A DNA stretch of 64,000 nucleotides from FEN-1219 sp039933105 (GTDB taxonomy: Bacteria > Pseudomonadota > Gammaproteobacteria > Steroidobacterales > Rariloculaceae). This document shows, in pieces, positions 1-8,322 of this stretch. A program made the position numbers and the translations under genes. Where the stretch lies: NCBI GenBank assembly GCA_039933105.1, contig JBDTOT010000011.1, forward strand, positions 1-64,000, read 5' to 3'. Positions within the stretch are counted from its first letter, which is position 1; each line of letters opens with the position of its first letter. Under the pieces are notes generated by a model. That model was not told where the DNA came from, ran no database searches, and saw nothing but the letters and a program-made list of their open reading frames with translations.

Positions 1-569
1 TGACCGTGCATGGCACGAACGACCTGCAGGTTGAGAACAACGTGACCTACAACACCGTCGGTCACTGCTTCTTCATGGAAGACGGCATCGAGCACGGCAA
101 CCAGTTTGTCCACAATCTGGCGATTGAGACCAAGTGCCATACGTCGAAGCCGTGCGACCCGACGAATCTCGCCCCGTTCGGAGCGAACTCGGACGGCTTG
201 AACTTCAAGACGACCGGCCAGGATTCCAAGGATGTCCTGATCCCTTCGGACAACACGGTGTCGAGCTTCTGGGTCACCAACCCGGACAACATTTTCCGCG
301 ACAACGTGGCCGCGGGTTCCGACGCGACAGGGTTCTGGCTCGCCTTCCCGGAGCATCCGACGGGCCAGTTCGAAGGCACGGATATCAGCAAGGCTACGTG
401 GCCACGTCGCACGAAGCTCCGCGAGTTCAAGGGCAACGTCGCCCATTCGAACTTTGACAGTTTCATGGGCGACCGCGCCCCCAGGGCCGATGGCCATTTC
501 GCCGTCGGCGGGTATGTTTCCCTTGTCAATCCCGCTGACGCGAACAGCGCTCAAGCGGAGTCGGTGTAG
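1..569 (+). pseudogene. Truncated paralogue of the G8/beta-helix protein (5' end outside window)
   Basis: The reading frame enters from before the window and stops at a TAG at 567-569. Its roughly 188 visible residues match the middle of the complete protein at 2567-5161: base 1 corresponds to about base 3504, and segments such as HGTN, NNVTYNTVGHCFFMEDGIEHGN and FREFKGNVAHSN recur with few changes. The match ends after the NPAD-NS segment, where the frame runs into SAQAESV and a stop, so the C-terminal third present in the full copy (beta-helix end, glycine-rich linker, final domain) is missing. I read it as a decayed or 3'-truncated tandem duplicate. A short functional beta-helix protein cannot be excluded because the 5' end is not visible. 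Confidence 0.75.
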
Positions 570-722
570 CCCCCTGACGATCAAGGACCACTCGGGAGTA
601 GAGTTTTCCGGAGGATGACGTCGATCGCATCGGCATGGAGCTCGTGGGCCTCGACGGTCGTCAGCAGGTCGCCAAATTTTGCGCAGGCCTTCGCAGTAGC
701 ATCCGCCGGCCGGCCTAACTTC

Positions 723-1292
723 TTACTTCCCAGTCAACGCGTCGGCGACCCAGAATTTGGTGCCCGAAACGTCCGCGCTCGCCATCAATCCTTTCTTGTC
801 GACCTGGTAATAGGCAACACCGTCGAAGAACGTGGACGAGATCTCCGCGCCTTTGCTGCCGGCCGCGGCCTGCGCTGTCGCCGATGAATCCCAGCCGCCG
901 TTCGCGAACGCTGCGAACTTCTCCGACGTCTCGAACAGAATCACGACGCCGTAGCGGCTCACGCCCAACGTCAGTCCCAGGCCGGCCGAGCCCATGCGCA
1001 TGTAGGTGCGAGCCCCGGTCTTCTTGTCGACCGCTACGCCACCACCGCCCGCACCGGAAGCGACGAACCCGGCTTTGGTGACGTTGAACACGGCGTAACC
1101 GGCCGCCTTGTCGAACGCCGCCTCGGCACCCTTCATTGCGCGGAACTCGCTGAGGACAGTCGCCGTATCGGCGTCGACTTCCTTTCGGTCCTGGGCTGCG
1201 TCGGAGTCGCCTGCCGCCACCAGGTGGGCGTTGAAGAGCAAGACGACAGCCGCGACACTCGACAAAAGTTTGTGTTTGCTAAGAGACATCAT
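723..1292 (-). CDS. Secreted SYLF (Ysc84-like) lipid-binding domain protein
   Basis: A 189-residue protein with an N-terminal signal peptide (hydrophobic stretch ending in NAHLVAAGD), followed by a SYLF/Ysc84 domain. The glycine-rich core GFVASGAGGGGVAVDKKTG and the segment MGSAGLGLTLGVSRYGVVILF, with AGYAVFNVTKAGF just before, are characteristic. SYLF domains bind lipid; the periplasmic bacterial forms have no established reaction. Two adjacent ATG codons lie at 1292 and 1289, and GGAG sits about eight bases upstream, so I start at 1292 rather than at the more distal in-frame codon. It lies on the same strand as, and 52 bp after, the crystallin/glycine-zipper gene, so the two may be co-transcribed. 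Confidence 0.8.
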   Translation of the reverse strand: MMSLSKHKLLSSVAAVVLLFNAHLVAAGDSDAAQDRKEVDADTATVLSEFRAMKGAEAAFDKAAGYAVFNVTKAGFVASGAGGGGVAVDKKTGARTYMRMGSAGLGLTLGVSRYGVVILFETSEKFAAFANGGWDSSATAQAAAGSKGAEISSTFFDGVAYYQVDKKGLMASADVSGTKFWVADALTGK

Positions 1293-1344
1293 TTGCAGAC
1301 TCCACGTATGTGGTTCGATCAACTGCTCGGCGACGCAACAAGAG

Positions 1345-2172
1345 TTACTGCCGCGGTTCGCCTCTATCATTCACCAAGATCGTATTTCCCGGAGGCGCAT
1401 CCATTTGCACCCGATGTTCCTGGCGGCCGTAGGTGTAGGTGACGTCCCAATAGTCCGGCGGACCACGCACGCTGCTCTCGCAGTGGCGCACGTCTCGGCC
1501 ATACGTATCGCCACGGTCCTCACGGTCGTCATGGTTCTGGGCCAGCTTGGAACCCACCACGCCACCGGCGACGGCTCCGCCGAGTGTAATCGCCGGTCCG
1601 CCTTTGCCGATCTGGTGGCCAAGGATGCCGCCGATGAGCGCGCCGGCGACTTTGGCGCCGGTATTTCGGTCGTTACTGCGTCGGTCCTCGGCCTGTTCGC
1701 GTTCCACCCAGCAGTGTTGGTCTTGCTGCTGCAGTACGGCGTGTACCGACGTGATGCGCGCTTCGTACACCCGTTCGCGCGGACGTCGTCGATAGTCGTA
1801 GTTGGGGGCGTCGACCGGCTCGGGCGTCTGGTAGCTTTCGTAGTGCCCACGCGTGTCAGCTTGCCGCACTGAGGAAATTCGATCGTTCATGCGCAATCGA
1901 ATCAAGGAATCGTAGCTTCCGGGACCCAGGAGCACGCACTCGCCGCCGAAATGCACGTCCTGGCAGACTTGCCATTGGCCGCTATCCACGATCACCGATG
2001 ACGCTCGGTCGTTGAATCCGCTGCGCTGGAAGTCCTCGACTCCCTTGCTCGTGGTGGTGAAGGCGCGTCCACGGAACCCTTCGCCTTCGTAGAATGTGAT
2101 TTGCGCCGCCATCGCCTGTGTCGCCAGAAGGAGGGCCGATAGGCTTAGCGCGCCCTTCGAATAAGAGTTCAT
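1345..2172 (-). CDS. Beta/gamma-crystallin-like protein with glycine-zipper (17 kDa antigen-like) domain
   Basis: A 275-residue exported protein. After the signal peptide (cleavage near TQAMAA-QI) comes a beta/gamma-crystallin Greek-key region (ITFYEGEGFRGRAF, then WQVCQDVHFGGECVLLGPGSY). A charged linker follows. The glycine-zipper segment (GAKVAGALIGGILGHQIG, then GGAVAGGVVGSKLA) is of the kind found in Rickettsia 17 kDa surface-antigen and other outer-membrane-associated proteins. The likely site is the periplasm or outer membrane, in an envelope or stress role; the crystallin part may bind calcium. The ATG at 2172 has GGAG about eight bases upstream. Crystallin plus 2TM glycine zipper is a known bacterial combination. 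Confidence 0.8.
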   Translation of the reverse strand: MNSYSKGALSLSALLLATQAMAAQITFYEGEGFRGRAFTTTSKGVEDFQRSGFNDRASSVIVDSGQWQVCQDVHFGGECVLLGPGSYDSLIRLRMNDRISSVRQADTRGHYESYQTPEPVDAPNYDYRRRPRERVYEARITSVHAVLQQQDQHCWVEREQAEDRRSNDRNTGAKVAGALIGGILGHQIGKGGPAITLGGAVAGGVVGSKLAQNHDDREDRGDTYGRDVRHCESSVRGPPDYWDVTYTYGRQEHRVQMDAPPGNTILVNDRGEPRQ

Positions 2173-2566
2173 CGATGTCTCCGGCAAAACAAGAGCCAGC
2201 ATCGATCATGAGTGATACCCGATGATTTCTCTGTACGGAGCCGCACACACAGCGAGTCGAGCTCCCTATTTTTCGGAGTGCGAGGCCGTCACGATTCCGT
2301 GGATCTTGCTCGACAGCACACAAGTGCTCGGCGGCGGCGAGATGCGCCTGTACCAGTGTGGTCCGCCCGCGAAATGGGAGGCCGTACGGTGCGTTAGGCG
2401 CCCCTGCTCGTAAGTAAACGTCCCGCGCGGCATATCGACGGTCGCGCGCCTGTTCGCGAATTGCGCGAATCGCGACGGCGTCGCATCATGCGGCGTCTTC
2501 TCGGGATAGCCGCGTTTTCCTGTGCGGCTCGAGTACGTGTCGTCTTTGCGCACGGGGGGTGATGTC
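2173..2566. other. 394-bp divergent intergenic region
   Basis: This gap separates the minus-strand crystallin-like gene from the plus-strand G8 gene and must hold both promoters. I see no convincing coding frame. Two inverted repeats stand out: TTCGCG at 2453-2458 with CGCGAA at 2464-2469, and GCGTCGCA-TCA-TGCGGCGT just downstream near 2479-2497. Either could be a weak operator or part of the untranslated leader of the G8 gene. No clear -35/-10 pair was found. Confidence 0.5.
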
Positions 2567-5161
2567 ATGAGCAAAAAGAATCGCTCAGTTCTCATAGCAC
2601 TCGTTCCTGCATTCCTGCTCAGCGGTATGTTCGCTGTTGCACAGGCTCAGAATGCCGGATCGCCGGCGGCCAAGCCGACGAAGTGGTCCGATCCCGACAC
2701 ATGGCCAAACCACAAGGTGCCGGTCGCGGGCGACAAGGTCACCATCGGGAGAGACAAGGACGTGATCCTCGACGTCAGTCCGCCGGCGCTGAGCGGCGTG
2801 TCCATCGATGGCAAGCTCACTTTCGCCAACGATGCCGACCTGGAACTGACCACCGAGTGGATCATGTTGCACGGGGAGCTGGCCATTGGCAGCGAAGCCA
2901 GCCCCCACACGCGCAACGCGACGATCACTCTCACCAATAACGTCAAGAATGAAGACGTCATGGCGGGCATGGGCGACCGCGGAATTATGATCTCGGGCGG
3001 AACGCTGAACCTGCACGGCGATCGCACCAACACCTGGACCAAGCTCTCCAGTACGGCGAAAGCAGGCAGCACTTCAATCGAGGTGCTGAACGGCGCGGGC
3101 TGGCGCGTCGGCGACGAGATCGTGCTCGCGTCGACGGATTACGATCCGCGGCAGGCCGAGCGGCGCATCATTTCCGCCATCAGGGGAAACAAGATCACGC
3201 TCGACAAGAAGCTCGACTACATGCACTTTGGCAAGATCACCTTCGACGTGGATGAGCGCGGCGAAGTGGGCTTGCTGACACGCAACATCAAGGTTCAGGC
3301 ATCGGCCGACGCGGAGCAGTCATTCCTCGGCGGGCACATCATGGCGATGCCGTCGAGCCACATGTTTGTCGAGGGCGTCGAGCTGCGGCGCATGGGTCAG
3401 AACCTGACGCTTGCCCGGTATCCGATCCATTGGCATCTGGTCGGCGATGCGAAGGGGCAGTACATCCGGAACGCGGCCATCCACGACACCTACAACCGCT
3501 GCGTGACCGTGCACGGCACGAACTTCCTGCACGTTGAAAACAACGTGACCTACAACACCGTTGGTCACTGCTTCTTCATGGAAGACGGCATCGAGCACGG
3601 CAACGAGTTCGTCCACAACCTGGGAATCCAGACGAAGTGCCATACGAGCAAACCGTGTGTGCCGACCAATCTCGCCGCAGCCGGAGAGAGAGCAGACTAC
3701 GAGGATCGCCAGGCCGTCAGATCGAATGGCCAGGCCTCGAAGGATGTTCTGCTACCTTCGGACAACACGGCGTCGACGTTCTGGATCACCAACCCGGACA
3801 ACGTCTACCGCGACAACGTGGCGGCGGGTTCGGACTCGAACGGCTTCTGGATGTCATTGCCGGAGCACCCGAATGGTCAGTTTGCCGACACGGAGATCAG
3901 CAAGGCCACGTGGCCGCGTCGCACGCCGTTCCGCGAGTTCAAGGGCAACGTCGCCCACTCCAACTACGACTCTTTCATGTTCGACCGTAACATTGCGCCC
4001 AACAACACTTTCGGTGTCACCGGCAGCTCGCAAACCGGCCTTGAGAATCCCGCGGACCCGAACAGCAAGGCGCTGGTGTCGACTTTCGAGGATCTCACCG
4101 CCTACAAGAACCGTAATGGCGGCATCTGGGGCCGCGGTGAGATGCACGTGTTCAGGAATTTGAAACTGGCCGACAACGCGATGGGCTTTACGCATGCGTC
4201 GGGCGCATTCGGTCGTTACGCGTTTACGTCGAAGGTCGTGGACTCGCTGTTCGTCGGCGAAACGGAGAACGGCGGCAACCCGAAGACGGACGCGGAAAAG
4301 AAATACGGCCGCAGCTTGCCCAAGCCGCAAATTCCGGATTTCCCGATCCGGGGCTACGAGTACTACGACTACCGTCATGACGTGGAGAACGTCACGTTCC
4401 GGAACTACCAGGACAACGCCACGCGTAAGACGGGAGCGATCTCCAACCTGCTGTTTAGCAGCTTCGGGGTCAGCACCAATAACGCCCTCGAGCGCTTGAA
4501 ATTCGTCAACGCCAAGCCGGTGTATTTCCCGCCGATGGCGAACAACAGCAAGTGGGCCAGTGATAATGGAGGCAGTACGTCCTATAAGACCGCGGCATAC
4601 CGCGACAAGGACGGCTCCCTCGGCGGCGGTCCCAATTCCTACGTTCTCATCCACGACGGGGTCAACGACAGCATCGCAGTCGACGCAGAGGCCTGTGAGA
4701 TCAAGCCCACCTGGAACGCTGCCGTGTGCAAGGGCGATATTGGGCGTCTGACTTTTGGCGGCCCCGGCGGCCCCGGCGGCCCCGGTGGATTTGGTCCTCG
4801 ACCCGGCGGTGCCGGTGGAGCTCCTGCTCAGCCGCCAGTCGTTCTCAGCCGCAACGGCAAGGAGTACACCGTCACTGGCACCAACGTACGAGCCGGTACC
4901 GAGATCAAAGTGACCACCGAAAGGCCGTCCGTGTTTCTCAACCTGACGGAACTGGATCGCGGCTCCTGGGTCATTTTCGAGCTGCCCGGATTCACCACCG
5001 CAGCCTCGGGTATGCAGCAAAACAACCTGGATGCGCTGCGCAAGGCCAGCGACACCTCGTACTTCAAGGACAAGGATGCACTCTGGGTCAAGGTGGTCTC
5101 CAACGGTGACCCTGGCAACGGCGCCCCTGGTGGTGGAACCATCGTCCAGGTCAGCCGGTAA
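2567..5161 (+). CDS. Secreted G8-domain, right-handed beta-helix protein (CEMIP-like architecture)
   Basis: An 864-residue protein with a signal peptide (cleavage near VAQAQNAG). It is followed by a G8 domain at about residues 33-130 (WSDPDTWPNHKVPVAGDKVTI, then ADLELTTEWIMLHGELAIGS) and a long parallel beta-helix region to about residue 680 with repeated N-rich turns. A Gly/Pro-rich linker near 725-750 (GGPGGPGGPGGFGPRPGG) leads to a C-terminal domain. G8 plus beta-helix is the arrangement of the eukaryotic CEMIP/TMEM2 hyaluronidases, so an extracellular polysaccharide-binding or -degrading role is plausible but unproven. The ATG at 2567 has GGGGGGTGAT upstream, which beats the distal in-frame codon at 2522. 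A truncated relative lies at 1-569. Confidence 0.8.
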   Translation: MSKKNRSVLIALVPAFLLSGMFAVAQAQNAGSPAAKPTKWSDPDTWPNHKVPVAGDKVTIGRDKDVILDVSPPALSGVSIDGKLTFANDADLELTTEWIMLHGELAIGSEASPHTRNATITLTNNVKNEDVMAGMGDRGIMISGGTLNLHGDRTNTWTKLSSTAKAGSTSIEVLNGAGWRVGDEIVLASTDYDPRQAERRIISAIRGNKITLDKKLDYMHFGKITFDVDERGEVGLLTRNIKVQASADAEQSFLGGHIMAMPSSHMFVEGVELRRMGQNLTLARYPIHWHLVGDAKGQYIRNAAIHDTYNRCVTVHGTNFLHVENNVTYNTVGHCFFMEDGIEHGNEFVHNLGIQTKCHTSKPCVPTNLAAAGERADYEDRQAVRSNGQASKDVLLPSDNTASTFWITNPDNVYRDNVAAGSDSNGFWMSLPEHPNGQFADTEISKATWPRRTPFREFKGNVAHSNYDSFMFDRNIAPNNTFGVTGSSQTGLENPADPNSKALVSTFEDLTAYKNRNGGIWGRGEMHVFRNLKLADNAMGFTHASGAFGRYAFTSKVVDSLFVGETENGGNPKTDAEKKYGRSLPKPQIPDFPIRGYEYYDYRHDVENVTFRNYQDNATRKTGAISNLLFSSFGVSTNNALERLKFVNAKPVYFPPMANNSKWASDNGGSTSYKTAAYRDKDGSLGGGPNSYVLIHDGVNDSIAVDAEACEIKPTWNAAVCKGDIGRLTFGGPGGPGGPGGFGPRPGGAGGAPAQPPVVLSRNGKEYTVTGTNVRAGTEIKVTTERPSVFLNLTELDRGSWVIFELPGFTTAASGMQQNNLDALRKASDTSYFKDKDALWVKVVSNGDPGNGAPGGGTIVQVSR

Positions 5162-5209
5162 GCTGAACCCTGCTGTGTGAGTCTTTTTTGTTTCGCAGGG
5201 ACGACGGCG

Positions 5210-5605
5210 TTAGTTCTTCAGCGTGGAGAGGTAGGCGATCACATCTGCGCGCTGCTGCGGATCGGTCAGAATGCCTGCCATCGCCGTGCCTGGCACCTTG
5301 GCGCTCGGGTTCGCTAGGAATTCACCCAGAGTCTCGGCGCTCCAGATCACACCGTACTTCTTCATGTTCTCGCTGGGGCCGAGCAGGCTCGGCGTTGTGC
5401 CCGCCTGGCGCCCCACGACGCCGACGAGATTGGGGCCCACCTTCGAATTGTCTTCCTTGGTCACGCCATGGCAGGCCGGGCAGCCACTGGCCATGAACAT
5501 TTCCTTGCCGTTGGCGGCATCGCCCTTGGTCTCGCCGGCGTAAGCGGCGGGCGCGGCCAGCAGGGCTGCCAGCGCGAACAGGCGGAGGGGTCGGATCGCG
5601 GACAT
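5210..5605 (-). CDS. Periplasmic class I c-type cytochrome
   Basis: A 131-residue monohaem cytochrome c. A signal peptide (LFALAALLAAPAAYAG) precedes the haem site CPACH (C42, C45, H46), and GTAMAGI near the C-terminus supplies a plausible axial methionine. The pattern GPNLVGVVGRQAG and LGEFLANPSAKVPGTAM is that of mitochondrial-type or c2-type cytochromes. It should shuttle electrons in the periplasm between dehydrogenases and terminal oxidases. The ATG at 5605 has GGGAG upstream. It is convergent with the G8 gene, with 48 bp between the two stops. It is the nearest soluble electron acceptor candidate for the dehydrogenases further along the window. Confidence 0.9.
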   Translation of the reverse strand: MSAIRPLRLFALAALLAAPAAYAGETKGDAANGKEMFMASGCPACHGVTKEDNSKVGPNLVGVVGRQAGTTPSLLGPSENMKKYGVIWSAETLGEFLANPSAKVPGTAMAGILTDPQQRADVIAYLSTLKN

Positions 5606-5744
5606 GGACGTTGAGCTCCCGAAAAACGGGGCCCACAACCCCATGCCAGGGATTCTAGCAAGCCACCCTGAAGATGCTCCTTCAACGCTACGGCTTGCCC
5701 GTCATCGTCGCGCTGAACCGTTTCGACAGACATGAGATAGCCTG

Positions 5745-8108
5745 TTAATGCGTGCCCCAACGGAACGCCACCCCTACCATGCGCGGGTCGCCGGCTTGGC
5801 CCAGGATCAGGCCGGAGTTGCCAGTCTGGATCGTCAGCGCCGCGATGTACTCCTCGTCGAACAGATTGCGTGCGAACGCTTCGACTTGCCACCCGCGGGC
5901 AAAGCGATAGGCCACGCTCAGGTTAGTCACGGCGAAGCCGTCGATCACCGTGTACTTCGACGCCGACGTGTCGCTGTTGTAGCCGTCGCGAGCGTTCGTA
6001 TCGAGCCGGATTGTCATGTCTCCGCGACCCACGTGCCTGCGGTAGTCCAAGCTCAGCGCTTCGGACCACTTGGACAGGCCTGCGAGCGGTACGCCCGTGA
6101 GATTGCACGCTACGGTGGTCGCGGTTTGCACTTCGAGCGGGCAGGGCCCGGCAGGGTAGTCCTTGTTCTTGCCGTCGGCATAGGCGAGCGAGAACCGCAG
6201 TGTGAAGCCCTCGGAGAGCAGCGTCGTAAAGTCGGCCTCCAGGCCTTGCACGCGCACTTCCGGAATGTTCGCGGGATACGAGCGGATCGCGGCCGTCTCC
6301 AGGTTCGATACCACGTTCGCCTGGTAATCCTGGACCTCCGTACGGTAGGCGGCGAGATTCAAAGTCGCTTTGCCGTCGCCCAGCGTGGACTTGAAGCCGG
6401 CCTCGAAGGTGGAGTTGGTTTCGTCCTTGATCACGGCTGTGGCGAGCGTCGGCTGATTCTGCGCATCTAGCGCCAGACCCGACATGTTGAGGCCGCCCGA
6501 CTTGTAGCCGTGCGCGTAGCTCAAGTAGCCGAACAGTTCTTTCGTGAATCGGAAGGCGATGTTCGCGCGCCCCGAGAAATTGCCGTCGTCGTTGGCCGCG
6601 GTGTAGCTCTGCGGACGGAAGATCGAGAGCTTCGCGCGCAGCAGTTCGGCCGCAGTCGCAGGCGCTAGCCCCGTCAGATCGGTTCCGCCAGACACCTTCG
6701 TCGCATACGTCCCGTCCTTGTTCTCGTTCGTGTAACGAAGGCCCAACGTGCCGGTCAAGCGATCCGTGAATGCATAGTTGACCTCGCCGAAGGCCGCGTA
6801 GCTGTTCATGTTGAAATCGGACGAACCCGTCTGGCTATAACCGTCGAGCAGGTTACGAGGAATCGGCGCCGTGAAGTTCGCCTGATTGAGCAGCCAATAC
6901 GCAGCTTCCGGCCCGTACGTGCTGATGGGCGTACCCGAGATCTCTTGCGCGAACCAATAGAGTCCTGCGACATAGTTGAATCGCCCCGTGCCCTTCGAGT
7001 TGATGCGCACCTCTTGGCTGTATTGGTCCTGACGCGAGGGGATGCGCTGCACGAGCTGAATTGGAATACCTGTGTAGTCGCGGTCGTTCGCGACATCCCA
7101 ATCCCAGTAGCGCCAGGCCGAGACGGAGGTCACGGCTACTGCGCCGAGGTCCCATTCGGCGAGAACAGAGAAGCCACCGTCTTGCGTCTGGACGTGCAGA
7201 GGGGCGTCGATGTCGCTTAACCGGTCGTAAATATTCTGGCTGGGCGGTGCATAGCCGAGCCCCGCCGCCAGCGCCGGATATTGGCGGGCCGCGCTGCGCA
7301 GGCTTTGACCGACGCGAAGGAAGGTCTGCGTGCAGCACGCCGAATCGAGATCGGAAGCATCCGCAATAAAGCGAATGTTGAGGCGATCGTTGGGCGTTAA
7401 CAGGAGCTGGCCGCGCACCGCGTAGTTGTTGAGCTCGTTGAGTCGCTCGCCCGTTCGCACGTTGAAGAACAAGCCGTCGCGCTGAGTGTCTTGCACCGAA
7501 ATACGGCCGGCGATCTTTTCGCCGAACGGCCCAGAGACGGTGCCCTTCACCTGCGTGAAGTCGTAGTTGCCGACGGACACCTCGGCGTTCGATTCGAACT
7601 CGAACGTAGGCGCACGGCTGAGCACGTGAATGGCGCCGGCGGTGGTGTTCTTACCGAACAGCGTGCCCTGAGGCCCGCGCAACACCTCTACGCGATCGAT
7701 GTCGGTGAAGTCGAACGCCGCGGTGGCCGGACGGCCGTGATAAACCTGATCGACGTAGAAGCCGACGCCCGGTTCGATACCGTCGTTCGCCGCGCTAATA
7801 GAGAGCGTGTTGGAGCCCAGGCCGCGGAGGGTGTAGGCCGTGTTCCGCGGGTTCGCGGAGTTGTAGTAGAGCGACGGCACGAATTGCGTGATCTGCTGCG
7901 TGTTCACCGTGTGCGAGCGATCGAGCGTGTCACCGTCGATGACGGAAGCCGCAAGCGGAATGCTCTGGAGATTCTCCTCACGATGCCGAGCCGTGACGAT
8001 GATTTGTTCGAGACCTTTTTTCGCGCGCGAGTCCGCGGAGTCTTGAGCAGTCAGTGGCAATACGACCAGGCAGGCGGTCGCGGAGGCGAGGGCACAGTAG
8101 AGACGCAC
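5745..8108 (-). CDS. TonB-dependent outer-membrane receptor
   Basis: A 787-residue protein with a signal peptide and a TonB-box-like segment (EQIIVTARHREENLQSIP), then a plug domain with the family hallmark RGPQGTLFGKNTTAG at about residues 144-158. A 22-strand barrel region follows, ending in the aromatic-rich VGVAFRWGTH. It imports an unknown substrate across the outer membrane using TonB energy. This subgroup (IVTA box, LFGKNTTAGAIH) is common in bacteria that take up hydrophobic or plant-derived molecules rather than only siderophores, so iron should not be assumed. The start is a GTG at 8108 with AAGGAG seven bases upstream. It lies downstream of the di-haem protein gene on the same strand, about 210 bp away. 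Confidence 0.92.
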   Translation of the reverse strand: MRLYCALASATACLVVLPLTAQDSADSRAKKGLEQIIVTARHREENLQSIPLAASVIDGDTLDRSHTVNTQQITQFVPSLYYNSANPRNTAYTLRGLGSNTLSISAANDGIEPGVGFYVDQVYHGRPATAAFDFTDIDRVEVLRGPQGTLFGKNTTAGAIHVLSRAPTFEFESNAEVSVGNYDFTQVKGTVSGPFGEKIAGRISVQDTQRDGLFFNVRTGERLNELNNYAVRGQLLLTPNDRLNIRFIADASDLDSACCTQTFLRVGQSLRSAARQYPALAAGLGYAPPSQNIYDRLSDIDAPLHVQTQDGGFSVLAEWDLGAVAVTSVSAWRYWDWDVANDRDYTGIPIQLVQRIPSRQDQYSQEVRINSKGTGRFNYVAGLYWFAQEISGTPISTYGPEAAYWLLNQANFTAPIPRNLLDGYSQTGSSDFNMNSYAAFGEVNYAFTDRLTGTLGLRYTNENKDGTYATKVSGGTDLTGLAPATAAELLRAKLSIFRPQSYTAANDDGNFSGRANIAFRFTKELFGYLSYAHGYKSGGLNMSGLALDAQNQPTLATAVIKDETNSTFEAGFKSTLGDGKATLNLAAYRTEVQDYQANVVSNLETAAIRSYPANIPEVRVQGLEADFTTLLSEGFTLRFSLAYADGKNKDYPAGPCPLEVQTATTVACNLTGVPLAGLSKWSEALSLDYRRHVGRGDMTIRLDTNARDGYNSDTSASKYTVIDGFAVTNLSVAYRFARGWQVEAFARNLFDEEYIAALTIQTGNSGLILGQAGDPRMVGVAFRWGTH

Positions 8109-8281
8109 GGAGACTCCTTGGGACTGAGGTTGCGCGACGATGCAGCGCAGTATCCTAAGGAATATAACGATCAGCCAAGCGCCAGGTCAAATAGGGCCCC
8201 GGCGCCAACGCCCGCGCACTGAGGCGCCCACAAGTCGGTATTCCTCCGCGAAATCGACGCTCGAGAGTTCCGGAGGGTTTA

Positions 8282-8322
8282 CGTGTGCTGGCGCACGACT
8301 AGTGACCGCCGCGCGCGGTCAC
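8282..8322. terminator. Two back-to-back hairpins after the di-haem protein gene
   Basis: CGTGTGC-TG-GCGCACG starts at 8282. It is followed by a perfect eight-base stem, GTGACCGC at 8302-8309 with GCGGTCAC at 8315-8322, which overlaps the stop codon of the minus-strand gene. No T-tract follows on either strand, so this may be a Rho-type end, an mRNA-stabilising structure or a protein-binding site rather than an intrinsic terminator. Confidence 0.35.

Noticed and set aside
570..722. Minus-strand open stretch between the G8 fragment and the SYLF gene
   Set aside because: About 45 codons without a start or ribosome-binding site and no recognisable domain; could be a decayed remnant but nothing supports it.
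3854..5020. 388-codon minus-strand frame opposite the G8 gene
   Set aside because: Shadow; the plus strand is homologous to the fragment at 1-569 and has a signal peptide.
5168..5200. Intrinsic terminator between the G8 and cytochrome genes
   Set aside because: CCCTGC and GCAGGG pair across a 21-base loop that itself contains the T-run, so the geometry is wrong for a terminator on either strand.
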